7,499 nucleotides of DNA from Comamonadaceae bacterium (GTDB lineage Bacteria; Pseudomonadota; Gammaproteobacteria; Burkholderiales; Burkholderiaceae_C), in the NCBI GenBank assembly GCA_947483455.1, contig CANKNK010000077.1, positions 1 to 7,499 of the forward strand, in the 5' to 3' direction. A program made the position numbers and the translations under genes. Below, piece after piece: positions 1 to 7,499 of the stretch (position 1 is its first letter; every line of letters begins with the position of its first letter). The notes beneath the pieces were generated by a model. It made no database searches. It saw only the letters and a list, made by a program, of their open reading frames with translations, and was not told where the DNA came from.

Positions 1-4
1 ACAC

Positions 5-32
5 AAAAACCGGTTTTTTAACCGGTTTTTTT
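5..32. terminator. Probable bidirectional intrinsic terminator
   Basis: The arms at 5-15 and 20-30 are perfect complements (11 base pairs) around a four-base loop at 16-19. On the plus strand the stem runs into seven T's at 26-32. On the minus strand it ends in five T's that are part of the stem. The stem core is CCGG with A/T outer pairs. It lies about 50 bases beyond the stop of the unknown minus-strand gene, so it could end that transcript. The longer T run on the plus strand suggests it also ends a plus-strand gene lying to the left of the window, which cannot be seen here. Termination is inferred from the structure alone. Confidence 0.75.
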
Positions 33-81
33 ACGTCTGCGAAGCCGTGCTTTCTGCCACACTGTTCGCCTAAGCCTGGGT

Positions 82-624
82 TTATTTATTTTTTTCCATC
101 AGGGCCGGACTCATTTGGTAGCCGAAGCGCTGGGGCAACTCAGCGGCGCGCACTTCTTGAATCGGCCAATGCCAAAGTTCCAGCGCTTCCGCCAAGCTGG
201 CGACATCTTGGGTGTGCACGAGTCCGAAGCCCAGCGAGGTGTGTAGGTAGGGCCAACCGCGCTCGTCCATGTAGACCTGCACCAGCGAAGCGGTTTGCTT
301 GGTACTGGAGCTGATCGCACCCTGTGCATCCACGCGCCAGACAAAGGGCGTGGCTTCTAACTCGACATACACGCGCTGCGGCCCGTTTTGAAAATACCAG
401 CAGCCCTGGGCATCGACCCCGTAGTTGCGCTCGATAAAGTCAATGAGCTTTTCATGCTTGAGCATCGAGCCCTTGGCACCAGGCATGCCGCTGGCAAAAC
501 TGCCTATGGCCTGGGTGCGGTCGTCACGCATATACCAGTTGCCGCGCGTGTCCAGGCCCAGCCAGCTGTAGCAATGCGGGACATTGGGCCATTTGGCCAT
601 CGCCTGTTTAACTATGTCATCCAT
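82..624 (-). CDS. Uncharacterised 180-residue protein downstream of hydrolase
   Basis: I cannot assign a function. The ATG is at 624-622 and the TAA at 84-82. The protein has no signal peptide or membrane segment, is rich in Trp and Tyr, and is probably cytoplasmic. A motif of the form D-x-x-G-x-W-Y recurs: D25/G28/W30/Y31 and D71/G74/W76/Y77, with looser copies at D99/G102 and D120/G123/W124/Y126. Other likely conserved stretches are FQNGPQRVYVELE (78-90) and GLVHTQD (134-140). I recall similar proteins beside the same hydrolase in Burkholderiales, labelled only as a domain of unknown function (a DUF2944/DUF2946-type name); that label is from memory and unverified. The start lies 12 bases after the hydrolase stop, and the bases before it give only a weak Shine-Dalgarno match, so translation may be coupled to the hydrolase. 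The real-gene call rests on coherent codon usage, the motif repeats and the tight spacing. Confidence 0.85.
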   Translation of the reverse strand: MDDIVKQAMAKWPNVPHCYSWLGLDTRGNWYMRDDRTQAIGSFASGMPGAKGSMLKHEKLIDFIERNYGVDAQGCWYFQNGPQRVYVELEATPFVWRVDAQGAISSSTKQTASLVQVYMDERGWPYLHTSLGFGLVHTQDVASLAEALELWHWPIQEVRAAELPQRFGYQMSPALMEKNK

Positions 625-636
625 GCGCTTGATAAA

Positions 637-1608
637 TTAGCGTGTGTATTGATCGAACCACTGGCCCAAAACCTGTGGCAGCGTGCGCAAATGCCCGGGC
701 GCCAGGCCGGCGGCAAAGCCGACGTGGCCGCCATGGTCTGGCTGCCACAGATGTACGTATTGTCCAACTTCATGCAGGGCAGGCAATGAGTTGGCAGGGA
801 TAAAAGGGTCATTGCGCGCGTTGATCACCAGCGCTGGCACGCGCACGGTGGCCAGGTGCGGTTGGGCTGAGGCGCGCCGCCAATAGTCCTCGGTATCCTT
901 AAAGCCATGCAAAGGCGCGGTAAATATATTGTCGAATGCGTACAAGTCTTGCGCTGCCATCAAGGCCTGCGCGTCAAACAGGCCGGGGTGCTGCTTCAAT
1001 TTCGCCAAGGCCTTGGGCTTCATGCTGCGCAAAAACATGCGGGTGTATACCTGTCGGTTAAAGCCCTGCCCTATGGCTCTCCCGCTGGCCGACAAGTCCA
1101 ACGGCGAACACACGGCAGCGATGGCGCGCACCGTGGCGGCTGCGCTGTGACCGGCCTCCTCGGCCCAGCGCATGAGTGCATTGCCGCCCAGCGAAATGCC
1201 GAGGGCATACATCGGGCCCTGATGCAAGCGGGCAAAGCGCTGCAATATCCAGCCTATTTCTTCGTAGTCGCCCGAATGGTAGGCGCGAGGTGCCCTATTC
1301 AGTTCGCCGCTGCATCCGCGAAAGTGCGCCACGGCAAAGCCTATGCCCTGGCGCCGCGCATAGTCGGCACAGGCCAAAGCGTAGTGACTGGACGATGAGC
1401 CTTCCAAGCCGTGGAACATCACCCACAATGGCGCGCCGTCTGCACACTTGGGCTTGAGCCAATCAACATCGATAAAGTCACCGTCCGGCGTATCCCAGCG
1501 CTCACGCAAAAATGCCGGTCGTTCGCCCGCAAAGGACTGCGCCAGTTTGGCCGCGACAATGGTTTGCAGATTACCGCCGGGCAGCCACTGGGGCGCACGG
1601 TAATTCAT
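637..1608 (-). CDS. YheT/ABHD-family alpha/beta hydrolase
   Basis: This is a 323-residue alpha/beta-fold hydrolase of the YheT type (COG0429-like; E. coli YheT is about 340 residues). The family is related to eukaryotic ABHD1/ABHD3 and is predicted to have esterase or lipase-like activity; the physiological substrate is not established. N-terminal WLPGGNLQT (8-16) is the usual opening of the family. HGLEGSSSSHY (66-76) supplies the oxyanion region, GISLGGN (137-143) is the nucleophile elbow with Ser139, Asp267 sits in NARNDPF, and His295 in GGHVGF completes the triad. There is no signal peptide or clear membrane segment, so it is probably cytoplasmic. The ATG at 1608-1606 follows a GGTGG-type ribosome binding site at about 1613-1619. 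The gene starts only 15 bases after the T run of the atp operon terminator, so it is expressed either by read-through or from a promoter I cannot locate. The unknown gene follows 12 bases downstream and probably shares its transcript. Confidence 0.93.
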   Translation of the reverse strand: MNYRAPQWLPGGNLQTIVAAKLAQSFAGERPAFLRERWDTPDGDFIDVDWLKPKCADGAPLWVMFHGLEGSSSSHYALACADYARRQGIGFAVAHFRGCSGELNRAPRAYHSGDYEEIGWILQRFARLHQGPMYALGISLGGNALMRWAEEAGHSAAATVRAIAAVCSPLDLSASGRAIGQGFNRQVYTRMFLRSMKPKALAKLKQHPGLFDAQALMAAQDLYAFDNIFTAPLHGFKDTEDYWRRASAQPHLATVRVPALVINARNDPFIPANSLPALHEVGQYVHLWQPDHGGHVGFAAGLAPGHLRTLPQVLGQWFDQYTR

Positions 1609-1623
1609 ATAGCACCACCATGC

Positions 1624-1645
1624 AAAAACCGCCCGAAGGCGGTTT
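1624..1645 (-). terminator. Intrinsic terminator of the atp operon
   Basis: On the minus strand, arms at 1645-1638 (AAACCGCC) and 1633-1626 (GGCGGTTT) pair perfectly over 8 bases. The loop is TTCG (1637-1634), the exceptionally stable UUCG tetraloop, and the stem runs into five T's at 1628-1624. It begins 21 bases after the atpC stop, as expected for the end of an atp operon. On the plus strand the hairpin has only GTTTGC after the stem, so it is a weaker terminator in that direction. The structure is read directly from the sequence; termination efficiency is not known. Confidence 0.9.
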
Positions 1646-1666
1646 GCAAAACGGGGTGCCGAAGCA

Positions 1667-2083
1667 TCAGCGTTTGTTTTGGAAGCGGCGCAAAGCGGCG
1701 ATTTGCGCTACCAAGGTATGCAACTCGGACTGGGCCACTGCCAAATCCACATCGCTCTTGGCGTTGCGCAGGGCTTCTTCGGCCAAAGCCTTGGCAGCAT
1801 TAGCGCGCTCTTCGTCCAGGTCTTTGCCGCGAATCGCGGTATCGGAAAGCACGGTCACGCTATCAGGCTGCACTTCGATGATGCCGCCCGCGACGAACAC
1901 AAACTCTTCGCCACCGTCAGCCAATTCAATGCGCACCGAACCAGGCTTGACGCGGGTGATCAGCGGCGTATGGCGCGGATAGACACCGAGTTCACCGGCT
2001 TCGCCAGGCAGCGCGACAAAGCGCGCCTCTCCGGAGAAGATCAGCTCCTCCGCGCTCACCACATCAACGTGGATGGTGTTCAT
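1667..2083 (-). CDS. atpC: ATP synthase F1 subunit epsilon
   Basis: Subunit epsilon sits on the central stalk with gamma, contacts the c ring and acts as an intrinsic inhibitor of ATP hydrolysis. The protein is 138 residues, against about 139 in E. coli, so it is full length. Residues 1-85 form the beta-sandwich domain, including [20 protein letters not shown] (22-41), a family hallmark. Residues about 88-138 form the two C-terminal helices. LDEERA (89-94) fits the I/L-D-x-x-R-A motif linked to ATP binding by epsilon in some bacteria; whether it binds ATP here is not known. The ATG at 2083-2081 lies 3 bases after the atpD stop. Its Shine-Dalgarno (AAAGG at about 2092-2096 on the complement) lies inside the last codons of atpD, so the two genes are probably translationally coupled. 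This is the last gene of the operon. Confidence 0.98.
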   Translation of the reverse strand: MNTIHVDVVSAEELIFSGEARFVALPGEAGELGVYPRHTPLITRVKPGSVRIELADGGEEFVFVAGGIIEVQPDSVTVLSDTAIRGKDLDEERANAAKALAEEALRNAKSDVDLAVAQSELHTLVAQIAALRRFQNKR

Positions 2084-2086
2084 GGC

Positions 2087-4398
<2,312 letters not shown>

Positions 4399-4426
4399 CA
4401 GTTACTCCTGTGTGCGTCGGCGGCGA

Positions 4427-5965
4427 TCAAGCAAAAGTCTTCTTGAAAGCGGTCAGTCCGGCGGTCAGTTCTGCCTCGGCATCCTTGTCCATGGCTTTGT
4501 TGGCTTCCAAATTAGCCAGCAAACTGGCGTGCTTGTCTTGGAGGTAGGAATGCAACTCGCGCTCGAACATCAAGACCTGCTTGATCTCGATGTCGTCCAT
4601 AAAGCCTTTGTTGACCGCAAACAAAGTGGCAGCCATCAAGCTGATGGTTAAAGGACTGTATTGGGCTTGCTTCAACAACTCGGTAACGCGGGCACCGCGG
4701 TCTAGCTGCTTGCGGGTGGATTCGTCCAGGTCGGAAGCGAACTGCGCGAAAGCGGCCAATTCACGGTACTGCGCCAAGTCGGTACGGATACCGCCGGACA
4801 GGCCCTTGACCAGTTTGGTTTGGGCTGCACCACCGACGCGGGACACCGAAATACCAGCGTTGATCGCGGGGCGAATACCTGCGTTAAACAGCGAAGTCTC
4901 CAAGAAGATTTGGCCGTCGGTAATCGAAATCACGTTGGTCGGAACGAAAGCAGACACGTCGCCGGCTTGGGTTTCAATAATCGGCAAAGCGGTCAATGAA
5001 CCGGTTTTGCCTTTGACCGCGCCCTTGGTGAAGGCTTCGACATAGTCAGCGTTCACACGGGCAGCACGCTCAAGCAAACGGCTATGGAGATAAAACACGT
5101 CGCCAGGGTAGGCTTCACGACCAGGAGGACGACGCAGCAACAAGGACACTTGGCGGTAGGCCACAGCCTGCTTGGACAAGTCGTCATACACAATCAGCGC
5201 GTCTTCGCCGCGGTCGCGGAAGTACTCGCCCATGGTGCAGCCCGAGTAGGCCGACACGTACTGCATTGCGGCTGACTCCGAGGCCGATGCGGCAACCACA
5301 ATGGTGTATTCCATGGCGCCGGCTTTTTCCAAGGCGCGCACCACGTTTTTGATGGACGAGGCTTTTTGCCCGATCGCCACATACACGCAGGTCATGTGCT
5401 GACCTTTTTGGTTGATGATGGCGTCAATCGCGACGGCAGTCTTGCCAGTCTGGCGGTCACCAATGATCAATTCTCGCTGACCACGGCCAATCGGCACCAT
5501 CGAGTCAATCGACTTGAGGCCGGTTTGCATAGGCTGGCTCACGGATTCACGCGCGATCACACCAGGCGCGACTTTCTCAATCACGTCGGTCATTTTGGCG
5601 TTGATCGGACCTTTGCCGTCAATCGGTTGACCCAAGGCGTTTACCACGCGGCCAATGAGCTCGGGGCCCACGGGCACTTCCAGAATACGGCCGGTACATT
5701 TGACGATGTCACCTTCCGAGATCTGCTCGTAGTCGCCCAAAATCACCGCGCCGACGGAGTCGCGCTCAAGATTAAGCGCCAGGCCGAAGGTGTTGTTGGG
5801 GAATTCCAGCATCTCGCCTTGCATCACGTCGGATAGACCGTGCAAGCGAACAATACCGTCGGTAACCGAAATCACGGTACCTTCATTACGGACATCGGCG
5901 GTTACCGCGAGTCCTTCGATACGGCTCTTAATGAGCTCGGAAATTTCTGCCGGATTGAGTTGCAT
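4427..5965 (-). CDS. atpA: ATP synthase F1 subunit alpha
   Basis: Alpha alternates with beta in the F1 hexamer, holds non-catalytic nucleotides and supplies the arginine that completes each catalytic site. It has 512 residues (513 in E. coli). The N-terminal helix [17 protein letters not shown] binds subunit delta. Residues about 27-95 are the beta-barrel. Walker A GDRQTGKT is at 169-176 with Lys175. The Walker B-like strand ALIVYDD (256-262) follows. The arginine finger is Arg376 in SVSRVGG, the same number as in E. coli. [20 protein letters not shown] lies just after it and is intact. The ATG at 5965-5963 is preceded by a purine-rich stretch (AAGAGGGAAAGAG) that serves as ribosome binding site. 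The gap to atpH is 48 bases and to atpG 28 bases. Confidence 0.98.
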   Translation of the reverse strand: MQLNPAEISELIKSRIEGLAVTADVRNEGTVISVTDGIVRLHGLSDVMQGEMLEFPNNTFGLALNLERDSVGAVILGDYEQISEGDIVKCTGRILEVPVGPELIGRVVNALGQPIDGKGPINAKMTDVIEKVAPGVIARESVSQPMQTGLKSIDSMVPIGRGQRELIIGDRQTGKTAVAIDAIINQKGQHMTCVYVAIGQKASSIKNVVRALEKAGAMEYTIVVAASASESAAMQYVSAYSGCTMGEYFRDRGEDALIVYDDLSKQAVAYRQVSLLLRRPPGREAYPGDVFYLHSRLLERAARVNADYVEAFTKGAVKGKTGSLTALPIIETQAGDVSAFVPTNVISITDGQIFLETSLFNAGIRPAINAGISVSRVGGAAQTKLVKGLSGGIRTDLAQYRELAAFAQFASDLDESTRKQLDRGARVTELLKQAQYSPLTISLMAATLFAVNKGFMDDIEIKQVLMFERELHSYLQDKHASLLANLEANKAMDKDAEAELTAGLTAFKKTFA

Positions 5966-6013
5966 TACTCTTTCCCTCTTTCTTGTTAAGACTAAATCCC
6001 GGACACCAGTTGC

Positions 6014-6544
6014 TTACGCAGCCAGTGCCACTTTCATTTGTTCCAAGCGGGCTTTGACCGAGGTATCCAATACCTCATCCCCGACCGCAATGCGTACGCC
6101 ACCAATCAAGTCTTCTTGAATCTGCACGGTAATGTGCAATTTGCGGCCAAAACGCTTTTCCAAAGTCTGACGCACGTTGTCGAGCGACTGGGCATCTACC
6201 GCGAAAGCGCTGTACAGCACCGCATCCGAAGCGCCCGACTGCGCATTCATGTGTTTGCGAAACTGCGCCGCGATTTCAGGCAATGCGCTCAGACGACCAT
6301 TTTCGATAAGCTCATGCATAAAATTGTCAGCCAGCGCCGCCACCGGAGGCTGCTTGCTTACCTTGAGCAAATCCAGCAATTGGGCGCTGGTTGCTTTCGG
6401 GTTGCTGGCAAAACGCAGCAGCTGCGCATCGGAGGCCAGCGCAGACACCTCGTCCAGCCATTGCGAAGTCGCCTGCAAATGCGCGGCACTCGCCTTAAAC
6501 AAGGCGTCCGCATAAGGCCGGGCAATGGTTGCAAGTTCAGCCAT
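6014..6544 (-). CDS. atpH: ATP synthase F1 subunit delta
   Basis: Delta caps the F1 head and ties it to the b-subunit peripheral stalk. The protein has 176 residues, within the family range of about 175-180. It opens with [15 protein letters not shown] (5-19), the usual N-terminal helix of the helical bundle. It closes with the family signature around [20 protein letters not shown] (about 147-166). The ATG at 6544-6542 has a GAGG Shine-Dalgarno about 6 bases upstream that overlaps the end of atpF, so translation is probably coupled. Sequence between the two conserved ends is variable in this family, so identity rests mainly on the ends and on its place between atpF and atpA. Confidence 0.97.
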   Translation of the reverse strand: MAELATIARPYADALFKASAAHLQATSQWLDEVSALASDAQLLRFASNPKATSAQLLDLLKVSKQPPVAALADNFMHELIENGRLSALPEIAAQFRKHMNAQSGASDAVLYSAFAVDAQSLDNVRQTLEKRFGRKLHITVQIQEDLIGGVRIAVGDEVLDTSVKARLEQMKVALAA

Positions 6545-6552
6545 ACCAGCCT

Positions 6553-7023
6553 CTAGAGTTCGGTCTTGAGGCGTTCCAACAAGTCTGCATGCACTTGCGG
6601 GTTCACTTCTTTGCGAAGAATCTGCTCGGCACCTTTGACTGCCAAAGCAGCTACGTCGTGGCGCAAGGACTCACGCACCTTGACGGCTTCTTGCATCGCT
6701 TCTTGATGGGCAGCAGCGACAATGCGCGCACCCTCTTCGCTTGCGCGCGCTTTGGCTTCGTCGATGATGTGCTGCGCACGGCGCGCGGCATCGGCCAAGA
6801 CCGCAGCAGACTCCGAACGGGTCGCGGCAAGCTTGGTCTCTACTTCGCGGTGGACATTGGAGAGCTCGATCTTCGCGTGCTCAGCTGCAGCCAAACCATG
6901 CGAAATCTTCTCTGCGCGCTCGTCCAGCGCCTTGACCAGAGGGGGCCATATGTATTTCATCGTGAACCCGACCAAAATCAGGAACACAATCATCTGAATA
7001 ATCAGCGTACCAGTAATACTCAC
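6553..7023 (-). CDS. atpF: ATP synthase Fo subunit b (GTG start)
   Basis: Subunit b forms the peripheral stalk dimer that holds the F1 head still against the rotor. From a GTG at 7023-7021 the protein is 156 residues, the same length as in E. coli. A single N-terminal membrane helix spans about residues 6-26, followed by PP and [10 protein letters not shown], the normal junction to the stalk. The rest is a long Ala/Glu/Arg-rich helix expected to form a coiled coil, ending ERLKTEL with a TAG stop. The GTG is preferred because an AAAGGA Shine-Dalgarno lies at 7035-7030, 6 bases upstream, and because homologues begin just before the membrane helix. An in-frame ATG at 7188 would run back through atpE and add a Pro/Ser-rich stretch not found in the family. 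It is separated from atpE by 73 bases and from atpH by 8. Confidence 0.96.
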   Translation of the reverse strand: MSITGTLIIQMIVFLILVGFTMKYIWPPLVKALDERAEKISHGLAAAEHAKIELSNVHREVETKLAATRSESAAVLADAARRAQHIIDEAKARASEEGARIVAAAHQEAMQEAVKVRESLRHDVAALAVKGAEQILRKEVNPQVHADLLERLKTEL

Positions 7024-7029
7024 TTCTCG

Positions 7030-7050
7030 TCCTTTCCCGAATGACTTCGG
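7030..7050 (-). promoter_or_regulatory. atpF ribosome binding site next to a hairpin
   Basis: The Shine-Dalgarno AAAGGA is at 7035-7030 on the minus strand and supports the GTG start of atpF at 7023. Directly upstream, 7050-7046 and 7041-7037 pair perfectly (CCGAA with TTCGG) around a four-base loop, ending one base before the Shine-Dalgarno. The pairing is visible; any effect on atpF translation is inference. Confidence 0.5.
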
Positions 7051-7096
7051 AGGGCCACGGCCACCAAGTGACGCAGGCCGTAACTGAACAGGGGAA

Positions 7097-7499
<403 letters not shown>

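Noticed and set aside
81..97. T-rich run on the plus strand, considered as a terminator
   Set aside because: There is no hairpin next to it. It encodes the Lys/Asn-rich C-terminus (MEKNK) of the unknown protein on the minus strand.
907..1398. A 163-codon plus-strand open frame opposite the hydrolase
   Set aside because: The minus-strand frame has a complete Ser-Asp-His triad and family N-terminus, so the plus-strand frame is a shadow.
5366..5836. A 156-codon plus-strand open frame opposite atpA
   Set aside because: It has the same His/Arg-rich shadow composition, overlaps conserved alpha-subunit sequence completely, and has no supporting context.
6038..6556. A 172-codon plus-strand open frame opposite atpH
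   Set aside because: It is antisense to a full-length delta subunit and shows no family motif or plausible ribosome binding site.

Overview
The window carries most of a bacterial F1Fo ATP synthase (atp) operon on the minus strand. Reading right to left, in transcription order, it holds the 3' end of atpB (subunit a), atpE (c), atpF (b), atpH (delta), atpA (alpha), atpG (gamma), atpD (beta) and atpC (epsilon). Two further minus-strand genes follow: a YheT-type alpha/beta hydrolase and an uncharacterised 180-residue protein. The gene order atpBEFHAGDC is the classical proteobacterial order. Subunit sequences (beta, gamma, the 87-residue c subunit, the C-terminus of a) and the hydrolase/unknown pair look betaproteobacterial, most likely Burkholderiales and probably Comamonadaceae. 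Base composition is moderate (mid-50s % GC by eye), lower than many relatives. This placement is inferred from recognised protein sequences, not from a search.

Layout: 1-34 is a symmetric hairpin flanked by A and T runs, probably a bidirectional terminator. 82-624 encodes the unknown protein. 637-1608 encodes the alpha/beta hydrolase. 1624-1645 is a strong intrinsic terminator with a UUCG loop that closes the atp operon. 1667-7394 is the atp operon, running off the right edge inside atpB. The operon promoter and any atpI lie outside the window. Gaps between genes are 3 to 73 bases and nearly every gene has a recognisable Shine-Dalgarno sequence. No stretch over 300 bases lacks a gene, and I see no tRNA, rRNA, mobile element or CRISPR array.

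Together, a, b and c form the membrane Fo proton channel and rotor ring, and alpha, beta, gamma, delta and epsilon form the F1 catalytic head. Catalytic and proton-binding residues that I checked are present, so the enzyme looks complete and functional. The points worth a second look are regulatory or concern the two downstream genes: a very U-rich leader before atpE, hairpins before the GTG start of atpF, a terminator pressed against the hydrolase ribosome binding site, and an internally repeated motif in the unknown protein. I found no convincing evidence of a new multi-gene system; this is mostly a conserved housekeeping region.
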